From Oceanipulchritudo coccoides (GTDB taxonomy: Bacteria; Verrucomicrobiota; Verrucomicrobiia; Opitutales; Oceanipulchritudinaceae), in the NCBI RefSeq assembly GCF_010500615.1, contig NZ_JAAGNX010000003.1:248001-312000 (forward strand): a stretch of 64,000 nt of DNA, in the 5' to 3' direction. Below, piece by piece: positions 19,032-28,958 of the stretch. Made by a program: the position numbers and the translations under genes. Within the stretch, counting starts at the first letter, position 1. The number at the start of each line of letters is the position of its first letter. Under the pieces are notes generated by a model. That model saw nothing but the letters and a program-made list of their open reading frames with translations. It did not search any database and was not told where the DNA came from.

Positions 19032-19562
19032 CTATTTCTCGATCCCCTCGCGAGCCGGCACGCCCTGCGTGTAGTAATGCTTCACCTCGCGCATTTCCGT
19101 CACCAGATCGGCCCGCTCGATCACCTCAGGGGCCGCCCTCCGACCGGTAAAAATCAATTCAGTCTCCTTTGGCCGGCCATCAATTAATTCCAGTGCCGCC
19201 TCCAGGCTGATCAGCTCAAACCAGATTGCCATGTTGATCTCGTCCAGGATGACGATCCGGTATGACCCGGACATAAGTGCCTCCCGGGCCTTTTCCAATC
19301 CCTCCGCCGCCAGGGCACGCTGGGCCTCGGTGATCTTCCCCTTGTATACCCAACCCGGATCCCCGTACTGCTCGTGGGTAATTGATCCAAGCTTCGGGAT
19401 CGCATGCAACTCACCATAATCCTGACCCTTCATGAACTGCCCGATATACACCGGTAAGCCACGCCCGCTCGCACGCAAGGCCAAGCCCAACGACGCCGTT
19501 GTCTTGCCCTTTCCCTCGCCGGTATAGACCTGAAAATATCCGTCCTTTGCTTCTTCGCTCAC
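19032..19562 (-). CDS. cobO: cob(I)alamin adenosyltransferase, CobA/CobO/BtuR type
   Basis: This enzyme transfers the adenosyl group of ATP to the cobalt of corrinoids, giving adenosylcobalamin or its precursors. The 176-residue protein has the family P-loop VYTGEGKGKTTASLGLALRA (12-31), the corrin/ATP contact region QFMKGQDYGEL and the Walker B-like IVILDEINMAIWFELI near 103-118. The end, FTGRRAAPEVIERADLVTEM, followed by KHYYTQGVPAREGIEK, is typical of BtuR/CobA. The start is a GTG at 19562 overlapping an AAGGGG that may act as Shine-Dalgarno. No other cobalamin gene is visible, so it may serve corrinoid salvage. It is divergent from tRNA-Ser with about 95 bp between. Confidence 0.96.
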   Translation of the reverse strand: MSEEAKDGYFQVYTGEGKGKTTASLGLALRASGRGLPVYIGQFMKGQDYGELHAIPKLGSITHEQYGDPGWVYKGKITEAQRALAAEGLEKAREALMSGSYRIVILDEINMAIWFELISLEAALELIDGRPKETELIFTGRRAAPEVIERADLVTEMREVKHYYTQGVPAREGIEK

Positions 19563-19657
19563 CCCTTAAGAATGGCCCCTTTCGGATAAATCCGTCAAAT
19601 GGTAAAAAAGAGTTGATTTCATGACCCTTCCATGGCCACATATCCCCTTCCCCAAAC

Positions 19658-19750
19658 GGAGAGATGGCTGAGTGGCCGAAAGCGCCCGCCTGCTAAGTGG
19701 GTATACGGCGTAAAACCGTATCGAGGGTTCGAATCCCTCTCTCTCCGCCA
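19658..19750 (+). tRNA. tRNA-Ser (anticodon GCU)
   Basis: A class II tRNA of 93 nt with encoded CCA. The acceptor stem GGAGAGA (19658-19664) pairs with TCTCTCC (19740-19746), followed by G and CCA. The anticodon stem CCCGC/GTGGG (19685-19689 and 19697-19701) encloses the loop CTGCTAA, with anticodon GCT at 19692-19694, reading AGC/AGU. A long variable arm with TACGG/CCGTA follows, as expected for serine tRNAs, and the T arm is GAGGG-TTCGAAT-CCCTC. The last 23 bases recur at 47054-47076, so this tRNA is the integration target of the island that follows. Confidence 0.97.
19728..19750 (+). repeat. attL core: 3' end of tRNA-Ser
   Basis: The T-loop to CCA part of tRNA-Ser, starting TTCGAATCCC and ending TCTCCGCCA, is repeated exactly (23/23) and in direct orientation at 47054-47076. 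The flanking bases differ on both sides (G before and GTATT after here; T before and TTCGG after in the other copy). This is the classic footprint of tyrosine-recombinase integration into a tRNA 3' end. Confidence 0.92.
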
Positions 19751-19848
19751 GTATTCATGCTGGCTAGAGCCCGGCCACCCCAAATTACTGTCTCGTTCCT
19801 GTCGTTTTGTGTTGCATAAGTGAACTAATGTATACCATTATGTAAGGA

Positions 19849-21123
19849 GTGGCAACGAATACAAATTCAGTTGAATTCCCTCCGAAATCCGGAATCAAGA
19901 TCCGGCCGATCGACAACGCCAGTGCCGGCAAGAAATTCGGGATCAGTTATCAGGTAACCGTGCCAGCAAAAGTCACTGGCAAGCGCCGGATTCGGAAGCA
20001 GTTCCCCTCATACAAGAAGGCCGAGGCTTGGGCCAAGAAGCAACACAGGGGGATTCAAACGGACGGCCACGCCTTCTTTAAACTCTCTGGAACTGAGCGT
20101 CAGGAGGTCGGTGTCATGGTTCCTAAATTAAGGGACAAGGGAATCAGTGTCACGGAGGCCATTCAGTTCGCTCTGGACCGCCTCAGACCGTCCGGCGGGG
20201 AACGCACCCTGTCTGAAGTAATAACCGAGTTGCAGTCATACAAGCTCAAGCGGCATGAGGCGGGGGATCTGGCTTATCATTCCCTCAGGGACTTCAACAC
20301 CCGCACAGGTGTGATCAAATCCGCCTTGGGCGATTATTCGATCCACGAGATTGATTCCGCACAGGTCAAGGCGTGGCTTGCAGGGATCAAAGGCTCAGAC
20401 CGTACGCGCAAGAATTATCTACGGATAATCAGTGAGCTTTTCCGCTACTCCACGCAAAAGAAGTACATACTACTGAATCCAATCGATGATCTCAGCGACC
20501 ACGACCGCAAAGAGCTCCACGGGCGATTGATGAACAACGGTGATGTTGGGATTCTCACCGTCAACCAGGCAGAGGACCTGCTACACTTCACTCGGGATCG
20601 ATGGCCCGAATTTCTGGGGATTATTGTCCTTGGGCTTTTCGCTGGGATCCGGACTGAGGAATTGCAGAAACTCACATGGGACAAGGTCAACCTCAAAGAT
20701 GGCTACATCACCATCGATGCGACAATCAGCAAGAAGCGCCGTATCCGCCACACTACCCTGCCCGACAATGCCAGGGAATGGATTCTAACCATCAGTGATC
20801 GAAAGGGAAATATCTCACCCTGTTCAGGCAAGGCGTTCGACAATGTGTTCGTCAAACTTCGCAGGGAGGCCGGTTACGCAGACAAGAAGAAACACTCAAC
20901 CTGGCCGCGCAACGCAATGCGGCACTCTTTCGGGACTTACCATTACGCCCTTCACGGCGACGCCACCAAGACCGCAAAGGAGCTTGGTCACAAGGAGGGG
21001 GACCAGGTGCTGTTCGATCACTACCGAGCCCTGGCAACGAAGGCACAGGGAGAAGCCTTCTTCGGCATCAAGCCGGGGCAACGGAAACAACAGGCCTTAA
21101 AATTTAAGGAGAAGAAAGCATGA
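19849..21123 (+). CDS. int: tyrosine recombinase (island integrase)
   Basis: A 424-residue site-specific recombinase that would integrate and excise the island at tRNA-Ser. An N-terminal arm-binding region precedes a SAM-like core-binding domain (about 120-220) and the catalytic domain (about 235-395). Catalytic residues seen: Arg in FAGIRTEEL (R268), Arg in RNAMRHSF (R358), His in ELGHKEGDQ (H381) and the nucleophile Tyr in DHYRAL (Y392). The box II position usually filled by His (HxxR) is Asn355 here, as in some other integrases of this type. Start: an in-frame stop lies just upstream, so translation begins at the GTG at 19849, which overlaps an AAGGAG; that spacing is too short, so a slightly later start is possible. 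Its end overlaps the next gene by 4 bp. Confidence 0.94.
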   Translation: MATNTNSVEFPPKSGIKIRPIDNASAGKKFGISYQVTVPAKVTGKRRIRKQFPSYKKAEAWAKKQHRGIQTDGHAFFKLSGTERQEVGVMVPKLRDKGISVTEAIQFALDRLRPSGGERTLSEVITELQSYKLKRHEAGDLAYHSLRDFNTRTGVIKSALGDYSIHEIDSAQVKAWLAGIKGSDRTRKNYLRIISELFRYSTQKKYILLNPIDDLSDHDRKELHGRLMNNGDVGILTVNQAEDLLHFTRDRWPEFLGIIVLGLFAGIRTEELQKLTWDKVNLKDGYITIDATISKKRRIRHTTLPDNAREWILTISDRKGNISPCSGKAFDNVFVKLRREAGYADKKKHSTWPRNAMRHSFGTYHYALHGDATKTAKELGHKEGDQVLFDHYRALATKAQGEAFFGIKPGQRKQQALKFKEKKA

Positions 21124-21869
21124 GTGAGGATAAAACCCAATCTGACTACAAGGCTGTTCAAGAATCTATTAGAGACATTTCTTTCAATCTCCAGTGGGGT
21201 TCTAGGATAAAGGAAAGAACCCTAGCTGCGGAGCAACTTTGGAAGATCGCATTTTCCGTAGTGACGCAACTTGACGAAGCAAAAAATAACCCAAAAGCCG
21301 CGAAGGCAGTTGAAAAAGTATTTAGGCAGAAAATGCTGTGGCCAGTACTTCTGACCGGCGACAAAAGGTTAGACGCTGAAAGGCTGGCAAGGATTCGCAC
21401 AAAAAAGAAGGGTCCGGACCATGATGAACTTTATCAACTTGTTGGCTCAGTAATAGCCAAATTCGAGCTCCTTCGTCAGGGTGAAGCGGTTCTTCCTCGG
21501 GAAAGCCCTGCGCTCCTAAGCAAGATCCAGTCCATGCCACCTTTAAGTGCCAAAACAAAAGCGAAGTGGAAAAGTCTTATCGTGGAGAAAATTACTCTGA
21601 TGGGATTGAAGAGTGATGCCCACAAACCAATCCGCATGGCTGTCGATCAAAGAGCTATAAGTAAGTTGGCGGCAAAGAAGAAAGCGCGACAAAAGAAGCT
21701 AAATGATTACATCGCTGCCAATCCATGCCCAGGATTCTATGAAGAGGACAGAATTAAGACTTGGAAAAAGGAGATTGCCCAAATGGAAGTACCTACTGAT
21801 TCCCATCGTCGTGCTGCACTTGGAGATCTAATTGGAGAGAAATTAGAGCACTTCATTAAAAAGGTCTGA
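21120..21869 (+). CDS. hypothetical protein, integrase operon
   Basis: A 249-residue charged, mostly helical protein that I do not recognise. No signal peptide or membrane helix is present. Basic stretches (RIRTKKKGPDHDEL near 91-104, and SKLAAKKKARQKKLNDY near 182-198) suggest nucleic-acid contact, but there is no known motif. The ATG overlaps the integrase stop (ATGA), and AAGGAG lies 8 bases before the start, one of the few good Shine-Dalgarno sequences in the window. Translational coupling to the integrase suggests a role in integration, replication or its control. Confidence 0.75.
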   Translation: MSEDKTQSDYKAVQESIRDISFNLQWGSRIKERTLAAEQLWKIAFSVVTQLDEAKNNPKAAKAVEKVFRQKMLWPVLLTGDKRLDAERLARIRTKKKGPDHDELYQLVGSVIAKFELLRQGEAVLPRESPALLSKIQSMPPLSAKTKAKWKSLIVEKITLMGLKSDAHKPIRMAVDQRAISKLAAKKKARQKKLNDYIAANPCPGFYEEDRIKTWKKEIAQMEVPTDSHRRAALGDLIGEKLEHFIKKV

Positions 21870-21938
21870 GAATTCTGCCTCGAATAAACAGACCCTCCGA
21901 AATTGGTAGGGGCTGCACCATTATGCATGCTGGGGGGC

Positions 21939-22133
21939 ATGAATGAAAACAGTAGTATCAAGTGCACGCCCTTCGGGCTTTCAGTAAAACAAGCTGCTCT
22001 ACAGATTAATCTGTCCGAGAGAACGGTTCGGAAGTTGATCGAACAAGGTGAGTTGCGGGCTGTCAGGATCGGAAGGCGTGTGATTTTGCGCCCGAAGGAC
22101 CTGGAGGATTTCATGGAGAACAACCTCGTTTAG
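21939..22133 (+). CDS. excisionase/AlpA-like helix-turn-helix protein
   Basis: A 64-residue DNA-binding protein of the MerR-like excisionase type (HTH_17). The motif is PFGLSVKQAALQINLSERTV followed by RKLIEQGELRAVRIGRRV, then a strand and a final helix RPKDLEDFMENN. This is the usual winged-helix layout of Xis/AlpA proteins that direct excision. The ATG at 21939 is preferred: it follows a GGGGGG run and gives the standard family length, while upstream starts add unrelated residues. It is 6 bp before the primase-like gene and probably cotranscribed with it. Confidence 0.88.
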   Translation: MNENSSIKCTPFGLSVKQAALQINLSERTVRKLIEQGELRAVRIGRRVILRPKDLEDFMENNLV

Positions 22134-22139
22134 GGTAGA

Positions 22140-23438
22140 ATGGCTCTGACCGAGGAGTGTAAGTCCTTCAAGGAAAGGCACGGCCTTCTTGAAGTGGCAG
22201 ATCGTCTTGGCGTTTCCCTCAAGCGAGAAGGTCGCTCTTACAGAATACGCAAAGACAACTCTGTTATATTTTTTCAAAAGGGAAATCAATGGAGATGGGA
22301 GGATAAGGCTCGGCCAGATGTCGGAGGAGACCAGATCGACTTTATTCAATGGCATGAAGCCCTTGACGATACCACAGCCGCACTCCGGAGAGGTCATGAA
22401 CTTTTCGGTGAACCTTTCACCTACAACCCGCAATGCAAAGCGAAAAAGAAGCTCAAACCCTTCTCACGAGAGGATTGGTGTAGGCGAATTGCCCAATCCC
22501 GTAAATTACCTCGGCCGGACCTGTTAGAAAAGTTCCCCCTTCTTCAAGTGCCTCAGTTCAAACACAACCCGGACCCAAATTATTGGGGAATAGGTCCTCC
22601 GGATTCAGGAGCGGAACAATACAGGCGGGTTGATGGAAAGCTCTTTAAGGACGGCCCAAAGGCGAAGCGACTAGTGGGGGTCAAGAATCGGCCTATTGGA
22701 ATTAGCAACATCAACCCCGCCTCGGAGAGGATTCACCTTGTAGAGGGAGAGGGAGATGCATTGGCAGTATGGACCCTGCTTGATGATCGTTTCAATTTGG
22801 ACCTCAGCATTCAGAGCATAGTTGTATTTTGTGGTGCTGATGTTCGCCTGCGCCCAAAAGAGGTTGAAAAGCTGATAGAATTGCCGATCACGATCTGGGC
22901 GCAGGACGATCTTCCAGGTCTTGAACTGGCCGTTGACAGCTACCAGAAGCTGGTGGACGCAGGGTGCGATGTAGTTGTTATGCTTCCATCTACGGTTGGA
23001 GCCGATTGGGGGGATTACTATATTAAGAGACGATTCCTTCCCTTGGAGTACGACAAGAAATGGGTGGATGTATTTGGCTGGGATAATTTGATCAGGTGGG
23101 CGAGAATCCGCAACGAGCACAAGGAAATCCAGGAAGAGGAAGCAAAGCTCAAACATCGAGCGAACGGGAGGAAGGGAGGAAGACCCAGTGGTCCTAAAAG
23201 GTTGATCGTCGAGTCATTATTTCGCAGGGCCCCGACTCTCCAAGCTGGCGAACTTTGTAGAAGGGTTGGCATGGAGCCTAACGCATCCAACAAGCGGAAT
23301 GTGCAAAGGTGGATTAAGGCTCTCAGTGGTGCGACAAAACCCACTATTGAAAAGGGCGAAATAAAGGGGTGCGACAAAACCCCTACCAAACCCTCCGAAG
23401 AGGCTCACAGACTGTCATTAGAGGCTGTTGGGTACTGA
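22140..23438 (+). CDS. primase-like Toprim protein with C-terminal HTH
   Basis: A 432-residue protein resembling phage and satellite primases. The N-terminus (FKERHGLLEVADRLGVSLKR, then SYRI and WRWEDKARPDVGGDQIDFIQW) follows the DnaG CHC2 zinc-domain plan but lacks its cysteines. A Toprim domain follows: IHLVEGEGDALAVW with the catalytic Glu (about 199-212), a central VVFCGAD strand, WAQDDLPGLELA for the first acidic pair (about 253-264) and GADWGDYYIKRR (about 288-299). A Gly/Lys-rich linker leads to a winged-helix segment (about 350-410). No helicase is fused or nearby. It probably primes island replication, or is a remnant of such a module. Confidence 0.82.
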   Translation: MALTEECKSFKERHGLLEVADRLGVSLKREGRSYRIRKDNSVIFFQKGNQWRWEDKARPDVGGDQIDFIQWHEALDDTTAALRRGHELFGEPFTYNPQCKAKKKLKPFSREDWCRRIAQSRKLPRPDLLEKFPLLQVPQFKHNPDPNYWGIGPPDSGAEQYRRVDGKLFKDGPKAKRLVGVKNRPIGISNINPASERIHLVEGEGDALAVWTLLDDRFNLDLSIQSIVVFCGADVRLRPKEVEKLIELPITIWAQDDLPGLELAVDSYQKLVDAGCDVVVMLPSTVGADWGDYYIKRRFLPLEYDKKWVDVFGWDNLIRWARIRNEHKEIQEEEAKLKHRANGRKGGRPSGPKRLIVESLFRRAPTLQAGELCRRVGMEPNASNKRNVQRWIKALSGATKPTIEKGEIKGCDKTPTKPSEEAHRLSLEAVGY

Positions 23439-23601
23439 ATCCCTCATCCTATGGGGGAAGAGTAAAAGAAAAAGCCTGCGGATAATGAAGAGTAGGAGGT
23501 TAAAGGCAGAAAGGGTATCCCGCACTCCGAGTTGAATGAAGTAATACCTCCTTCCATCACGAACCGTTTTCAACTCCTCGCCGCCTCACACCCAATCCAC
23601 A

Positions 23602-24096
23602 TCAATTACTGAGCAACTTTTCCTTCTGTATCTGGAATTCTTCTTCGGTTAAGATGCCCTTCTCTTTAAGTTCGTTGAGCCTGATTAGTTCTTCGTAAAG
23701 GTCGGCTTTCTTAACAGCGGGTTGATCGGTCTTGATATTTATATCGTGGCTGATGTCTAACTTCTCGTCAGACTCTCGCAGATTCGGACGGCCCAATTCC
23801 GGATCACCTGGTTTTAATGCCCGAAACACCAAATCAGCTGATGGAGCGTTTCTGCCCATACGGCCAGGTTCTGCATTGAATGAAACCGGCATCATGACCA
23901 ACCCTTTAGATTCACAATACTCACTGGCTTTCTGGAAGACATTCTCTCTTACAGATGCCGTGCTGAAGCCAGCTCCACTTGAGGTTACCATATATGTGTC
24001 TTCGCCAACCGAAATAACCTCAGAAGTATTACAACCCCCGAGAAACCCACAGATGATAATCACCGATAACAGAATTATTGATTTAATATTTTTCAT
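23602..24096 (-). CDS. lipoprotein with C-terminal SHOCT domain
   Basis: A 164-residue exported lipoprotein. The ATG at 24096 opens a signal peptide, MKNIKSIILLSVIIICGFLGGC, whose lipobox FLGGC places the lipidated Cys at residue 22. A small globular part follows (TYMVTSSGAGFSTASVRENV, with KASEYCESKG after it), a pattern seen in short lipoproteins of Gram-negative bacteria. The last 30 residues, DLYEELIRLNELKEKGILTE followed by EEFQIQKEKLL, are a SHOCT oligomerization domain. It is the last gene of the restriction operon, 17 bp after hsdR, though a link to restriction is unproven. Confidence 0.85.
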   Translation of the reverse strand: MKNIKSIILLSVIIICGFLGGCNTSEVISVGEDTYMVTSSGAGFSTASVRENVFQKASEYCESKGLVMMPVSFNAEPGRMGRNAPSADLVFRALKPGDPELGRPNLRESDEKLDISHDINIKTDQPAVKKADLYEELIRLNELKEKGILTEEEFQIQKEKLLSN

Positions 24097-24113
24097 AAAA
24101 TCTTCGCAACGCC

Positions 24114-27100
24114 TCACACCCAATCCGCGCACAGCAGTTCCGCCTGCATCAGTACCGTCTTTACCGCCTCTTCCTGGAGATCTGGCGGGTAGCCGTGCTT
24201 CTTCAGAATTCGTTTCACCATGACCTTGATTTTGGCCCTGGCACTCTCCCGTAAGGTCCAGTCGATGGTCACACTCTTGCGGACCTTGGTGACCAGTTCG
24301 GCGGCGATGACCTTGAGTTCGTCATTGCCCATGGCCTTGACGGCGCTCTCGTTGTTGGCGAGGGCATCGTAGAAGGCGATTTCGTCCTCATTCAGACCCA
24401 GGTCTTCCCCGCGCTGGGTGGCCTGGTTGAGTTCCTTGGCCAGTTTGATCAATTCTTCAATGACCTCCATCGTGGAGATGGCTCGGTTGTGGTAGGAATT
24501 GAGGGTACGCTTGAGCATTTCGCTGAATGCCTGGCTCTGGACCAGATTCCGTTTTGAGCGAATCTTGATCTCGTCCTTGAGGAGCTTGGCCAACAGCTCT
24601 GCCGCGACATTCTTGTGCTTGAGTCCCTTGACCTCTGCCAGGAACTGTTCTGAGAGGATGGAGATGTCGGGTTTCTTCAATCCTGCCGCGGTAAAGACAT
24701 CGATAATCCCCTCATCGGCCGTGATAGCCGAGGAGACCAATTGCCGGATGGCCGCATCCATTTCATCAGGAGATTTCTGGGCGGCGGTTGTCTTGGCAAA
24801 CTGTGCCTTGATGGCCTGGAAAAAAGCGATGTCGTCCCGGAGTTCGATTGCCTCATCAGTGGCAGCACACAGGGCGAAGGCCCTGGATAGATCGGTGACC
24901 GTGCGGACAAAGCGCGACTTCCCGTCCTCCTGCTGCAGAATATGTTCCTGTGCGGCCGGCAGAAGGCCGATCTTCTCCGCAGGGGTACCAGATACCCACT
25001 TGCCCCAATCAAAGCCATGAAGAAGCCCACAGCCGATTTCATGCCTCTCCTGCATAACGGCAATGGCCTCTGCCGTGTCATGGCTTGGGGTTCCCCTGCC
25101 CCCGCTCTCCGTATAAGTGGCCAGGGCGTGCTTGAGTTGGTCGGCCAGTCCCAGATAATCCACGACCAATCCACCAGGCTTATCCCTGAATACGCGGTTC
25201 ACCCGGGCGATTGCCTGCATGAGCCCATGACCCCGCATGGGCTTATCAATATACATCGTGTGCAGACACGGGGCATCGAAGCCCGTCAGCCACATATCCC
25301 GGACAATCACGATACGGAAGGGATCCTTGGAATCCTTGAAGCGTGTCGCCAGCTCCCTGCGTCTTGGCTTGTTGCGGATGTGCTGCTGCCAATCGGGTCC
25401 ATCGCTGGCACTGCCCGTCATGACAATTTTCACAACAGCCTGTTTCTTCTTCTCCGCCTCGACATCGTCGTTGGGTTCGCTGGCCCAGTGCGGACGAATC
25501 TTTATAATGGCGTTGTAGAGATCCACGCAAATGCGACGGCTCATGCAGACGACCATCGCCTTGCCCTCCATGGCTTCTTGCCTCCGCTCGTAATGCTTCA
25601 CCAGATCCTCGGCAACAAGGGCAACCCGCTTAGGGTCTCCCACCATCACCTCGACCGCTGCCCACTTGGTTTTCAGCTTCTGGCGATCGCTCTCCTCTTC
25701 ACCCTCGGTCAGCTCCTCAAATTCCTCATCCACATGCGGGAGAAGGTTCTCATTGAGCGACAGCTTGGCGATGCGGCTCTCATAATAGATCGGCACAGTG
25801 GCCCCGTCTTCGACAGCACGCTGGATGTCGTATATTGAGATGTAATCCCCAAAGATGGCACGGGTATTGGCATCAGTCTTCTCAATCGGTGTGCCTGTGA
25901 ACCCGATAAAGGATGCATTGGGCAAGGCGTCCCGCAGGTTGCGGGCAAAGCCGTCAATCAGGTCGTATTGGCTGCGGTGTGCCTCATCAGCAATGACCAC
26001 GATGTTACTGCGGTCCGAGAGCAGCGGCATGCGCTCCCCTTTCCCATCCGGCATGAATTTCTGGATTGTCGTGAAGACCACTCCCCCGCTGGCTACTTTG
26101 AGAAGACTCCGCATGTTATCCACAGAATCAGCCTGCTGGGGCATCTGGCGCAGCAATTCATAGCACCGCTGGAACTGACCGAATAATTGGTCATCCAGAT
26201 CATTCCGGTCCGTCAGCACAACAAGGGTCGGATTCTGCATGGCTGGATGACGCACAATCCGAGCAGCATAAAACAACATGGAGAAGCTCTTGCCACTTCC
26301 CTGGGTATGCCAGACCACCCCTGCCCGGCGGTCACCTGGCTTCCCGTTCTTCTGCCGTCCAACCCAGAACTTGCCTTCCTGTTCCTGAAGTTCTTGCTCT
26401 GAAGCCAACCCGCTTGCCCGGACCGTCTCATCGACCGCCCCATTCACCGCATGGAACTGATGGTATCCGGCAATGATCTTGCTCAGGCGGTCGCTGTCGG
26501 TGTCGTCCTCAAAGACAATGAAATGCTCCAGCAGATCGAGGAGGCGTTCCTTCTGGAAGACCCCCTGAATCAGGACTTCCAATTCCAGGGCCGTATGCGG
26601 AGCATCCCCTTCCCCATCGATAGTTCGCCAGACCTTGAACCATTCCTCGCTGGCCGTCAGCGATCCGATCCGAGCCATCGGGCCATCCGAGACAATAAGC
26701 AGCTCGTTGTAATGAAATAGCGACCCGATTTCCTTCTTGTAGGTCTGTAGTTGTTTGAAAGCACTCCAGATGGTCGCGTTCTCATCAGCCGCGTTCTTCA
26801 GCTCAATAACGCCGATCGGCAGGCCGTTGACGAAGACAACTATGTCCGGCTTCCGGTTGTGCTGCCCCTCAATTACCGTGAACTGGTTGACCGCATAAAA
26901 ATCATTGGAGACCGTATCCACAAAGTCCACCAGGCGGACATGATCCCCCGCAATCGATCCATCAGGCCGACGATACTCCACGGGTACACCATCCCGCAGC
27001 ATCGCATGAAAGGCGCGGTTGGTTTGAACCAATGAGGGCGTAGCAATTCGTAGAACTTTCCGGATCGCCTCCTCTTGGGCATCGCCAGGAATACTGGGAT

Positions 27101-27272
27101 TCAACCGATGCACCGCCGCCCGCAGTCGTCCTTCAAGAACTACATCTCCAAAACTATTACGCTCCGCAGCAGCCTCCCCAGGCGCAATGTGCGGACCATG
27201 CCCAATCTGATACCCGAGTTCCTCGAACCAGGTCAGGGCAGCGTCTTCGATTATGGATTCGTTGAGGGGCAT
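24114..27272 (-). CDS. hsdR: type I restriction enzyme, HsdR subunit
   Basis: The motor and nuclease subunit of a type I R-M complex. 1052 residues from the ATG at 27272 ([20 protein letters not shown]), where family conservation starts. The N-terminal PD-(D/E)XK nuclease has D143 and E157-x-K159 in [18 protein letters not shown]. The SF2 translocase follows with Walker A TQGSGKS (323-329), [17 protein letters not shown] at 429-432, [11 protein letters not shown] and a motif VI region around [20 protein letters not shown]. The C-terminal helical part would dock to HsdM/HsdS. All key residues are intact, so it should be active. Its start overlaps the stop of the membrane-protein gene by one base (TAATG), which suggests coupled translation. 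Confidence 0.97.
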   Translation of the reverse strand: MPLNESIIEDAALTWFEELGYQIGHGPHIAPGEAAAERNSFGDVVLEGRLRAAVHRLNPSIPGDAQEEAIRKVLRIATPSLVQTNRAFHAMLRDGVPVEYRRPDGSIAGDHVRLVDFVDTVSNDFYAVNQFTVIEGQHNRKPDIVVFVNGLPIGVIELKNAADENATIWSAFKQLQTYKKEIGSLFHYNELLIVSDGPMARIGSLTASEEWFKVWRTIDGEGDAPHTALELEVLIQGVFQKERLLDLLEHFIVFEDDTDSDRLSKIIAGYHQFHAVNGAVDETVRASGLASEQELQEQEGKFWVGRQKNGKPGDRRAGVVWHTQGSGKSFSMLFYAARIVRHPAMQNPTLVVLTDRNDLDDQLFGQFQRCYELLRQMPQQADSVDNMRSLLKVASGGVVFTTIQKFMPDGKGERMPLLSDRSNIVVIADEAHRSQYDLIDGFARNLRDALPNASFIGFTGTPIEKTDANTRAIFGDYISIYDIQRAVEDGATVPIYYESRIAKLSLNENLLPHVDEEFEELTEGEEESDRQKLKTKWAAVEVMVGDPKRVALVAEDLVKHYERRQEAMEGKAMVVCMSRRICVDLYNAIIKIRPHWASEPNDDVEAEKKKQAVVKIVMTGSASDGPDWQQHIRNKPRRRELATRFKDSKDPFRIVIVRDMWLTGFDAPCLHTMYIDKPMRGHGLMQAIARVNRVFRDKPGGLVVDYLGLADQLKHALATYTESGGRGTPSHDTAEAIAVMQERHEIGCGLLHGFDWGKWVSGTPAEKIGLLPAAQEHILQQEDGKSRFVRTVTDLSRAFALCAATDEAIELRDDIAFFQAIKAQFAKTTAAQKSPDEMDAAIRQLVSSAITADEGIIDVFTAAGLKKPDISILSEQFLAEVKGLKHKNVAAELLAKLLKDEIKIRSKRNLVQSQAFSEMLKRTLNSYHNRAISTMEVIEELIKLAKELNQATQRGEDLGLNEDEIAFYDALANNESAVKAMGNDELKVIAAELVTKVRKSVTIDWTLRESARAKIKVMVKRILKKHGYPPDLQEEAVKTVLMQAELLCADWV

Positions 27273-27691
27273 TATATATTCAAAATCCCTTTCATCAGAC
27301 AAATTGTTCCTATTCCATAAAGGACGACTGTACCAAGATCGAATACAATGACTGGCCAGGTGAGATTAGAATATTGTTCGCTGTATTTGAATCGTTTCTT
27401 CCCAACAAAAGTTTCATCAATCTCACCAAGGTACTGATAACCCATTGCCACCTTGTATAGAAAAACCTCGAGGAACTGAAGGATCACACCACCAAAGAAA
27501 AAACCAAAAACGAGCAGTGCTTGCCCTGATTCGTTAACGGAATTGGCAAAGTCGGCGTTTGTAGCAAATAAGAAAGGGACCCCAATTCCAAATGCAATTA
27601 ACCAATTCCTCAATACTGTTGAATGGCGAGAATACGCCTCATAGTATCCCGTGTCTCTCTGTTTTTTGAGATTTTCAGTTGTAGGATTCAT
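27272..27691 (-). CDS. small membrane protein inside the R-M operon
   Basis: A 139-residue protein with three hydrophobic helices at about 29-44 ([15 protein letters not shown]), 57-78 ([20 protein letters not shown]) and 110-132 ([20 protein letters not shown]), plus a charged N-terminus and a charged loop between helices two and three. No family is recognised. It sits between the nuclease gene (11-bp gap) and hsdR (one-base stop/start overlap), so it is almost certainly translated with the restriction genes. The layout recalls small membrane effectors in defence operons, but nothing in the sequence proves such a role. Confidence 0.78.
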   Translation of the reverse strand: MNPTTENLKKQRDTGYYEAYSRHSTVLRNWLIAFGIGVPFLFATNADFANSVNESGQALLVFGFFFGGVILQFLEVFLYKVAMGYQYLGEIDETFVGKKRFKYSEQYSNLTWPVIVFDLGTVVLYGIGTICLMKGILNI

Positions 27692-27702
27692 CTGTATAAA
27701 AT

Positions 27703-28629
27703 TTAAGACCCCACCAATTTAAAAGACACCTGATACCGATAAAATTTCACATTTGGCACGACTGACAATGCCCAGCGAACTCGCTTGTCGTCTTCTAGGG
27801 CAATGATTACGCCCTCTACCGTTTGACCGTTCTCCGCCAACTCCTCTTTCACATACCCCATGTAGCGGGCAATCTGCCCGACCACCCTGTCGCTGGCCCT
27901 GCCCTTCTTAAGTTCGATAACCAGGAGTCTTTTACCGTCTTTGCTGACAGCGAGAATGTCGATTGGGCCAGTGTCCGTGGGATACTGTTGGCCTATTATA
28001 TCCCCGTTGTCCTGAAAAATGTCATACTCATGAGACAGCTCCGTTGAGGACCAGTTAGTCACAAGGAAATCCTCAAGATGTTTTTCCAATGCAAATGCCG
28101 AGGGATCCTCAACCGTAGAATCTTCACCTCCGGGTTCCGGTGTTATAATTCCAGCCATTAGCTTATCAATTTCCATGCTATGACGGGTTAGATTACTAAC
28201 GGTCAAAGCAGACCCGCAGGAGCCTTTCAATGCGTCAGACATATCACTACGGTCGATTGATTTATTCAACCACTGCACAGCCCGACGATGTGGCAGAATT
28301 TCATTTTCCTTATACTCGTAAGGGCCAGAAACCTGCCCAAGATGATATTGTCCTGATCCATCAGGACAGAGCAGGATGTCTCCTAATTGCATTCCTTTCG
28401 CCACAGTCCACAGGGCCCCACAGGCAAGCCCTGCTGCAATCTTTGTTTTCTCAGGCCGTGCCTCCAAGAACACCGGAATGAACTTTTTATTAAATTCTCT
28501 CCACTCATCAGGCAACTGGCCCGTCAGGTCTTGGTGAATCTCAAAGTTAACGCCTACAAAGCCGCCAGCAAGGCATTCAGCAGCATAGATGCTCTTCGCT
28601 CCCAACATTAATCTATGGTAATTTTTCAT
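27703..28629 (-). CDS. EVE/PUA-like plus NucS-like PD-(D/E)XK nuclease
   Basis: A 308-residue protein from the ATG at 28629, which overlaps the preceding stop (TAATG). Residues 82-120 (LGDILLCPDGSGQYHLGQVS, then GPYEY and an HRRAVQW strand) have the layout of the EVE/PUA-like N-terminal domains found in Mrr-type restriction proteins, which read modified bases. The C-terminal 180-300 resembles NucS/DUF91 nucleases: D224 in TGPIDILAVS, E239 and K241 in LLVIELKKG, then a Q-x-x-x-Y pattern in VVGQIARYMGYV, together a complete PD-(D/E)XK site. The combination suggests a type IV (modification-dependent) endonuclease. It lies inside a type I R-M operon between hsdS and hsdR. The nuclease call is firm; the EVE call is tentative. 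Confidence 0.85.
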   Translation of the reverse strand: MKNYHRLMLGAKSIYAAECLAGGFVGVNFEIHQDLTGQLPDEWREFNKKFIPVFLEARPEKTKIAAGLACGALWTVAKGMQLGDILLCPDGSGQYHLGQVSGPYEYKENEILPHRRAVQWLNKSIDRSDMSDALKGSCGSALTVSNLTRHSMEIDKLMAGIITPEPGGEDSTVEDPSAFALEKHLEDFLVTNWSSTELSHEYDIFQDNGDIIGQQYPTDTGPIDILAVSKDGKRLLVIELKKGRASDRVVGQIARYMGYVKEELAENGQTVEGVIIALEDDKRVRWALSVVPNVKFYRYQVSFKLVGS

Positions 28630-28958
28630 TATAAGTTTCTTTCGCTCCTCCAATATCGCCCACTCGAATAAATCGGCCCATTGGGATGATTCCCATGGTA
28701 AAACGGCGGTTCGGGACATGCCAAAAACTTCTGCGCCTCAGGATCTTCGCTGAACCGGGAAAATCCGTTCATGAGCAATTCCCTCTCCGCCTCGGCTACC
28801 GTTGAAAAGGACAATTTATCAAAGACCCCGCTAGTGTCTCCAATGAAGTAGACGGTCACACCGGCATCCTCTTGCTCAATCAGGGCCCAGTTCTGTTGAA
28901 GCATTTCAATAACCTTGAACCAGTAGTCCCGGCTTTGGATTTTAATATCTTCCATCAT
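28629..28958 (-). CDS. small hypothetical protein of the R-M operon
   Basis: A 109-residue soluble, acidic protein ([20 protein letters not shown]). It starts with an amphipathic helix, has a strand-rich middle (AGVTVYFIGDTSGVFDKLSF) and ends in a Pro/Gly/Tyr-rich segment (PFYHGNHPNGPIYSSGRYW). I do not recognise the family. The start overlaps the hsdS stop (ATGATG across TGA) and its stop overlaps the nuclease start (TAATG), so it is locked into the operon. A role as partner or inhibitor of the neighbouring nuclease is possible but only inferred from position. Confidence 0.75.
   Translation of the reverse strand: MMEDIKIQSRDYWFKVIEMLQQNWALIEQEDAGVTVYFIGDTSGVFDKLSFSTVAEAERELLMNGFSRFSEDPEAQKFLACPEPPFYHGNHPNGPIYSSGRYWRSERNL

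Noticed and set aside
24942-25838. 298-codon plus-strand open frame opposite hsdR
   Set aside because: It overlaps the helicase region of hsdR completely and shows no domain.
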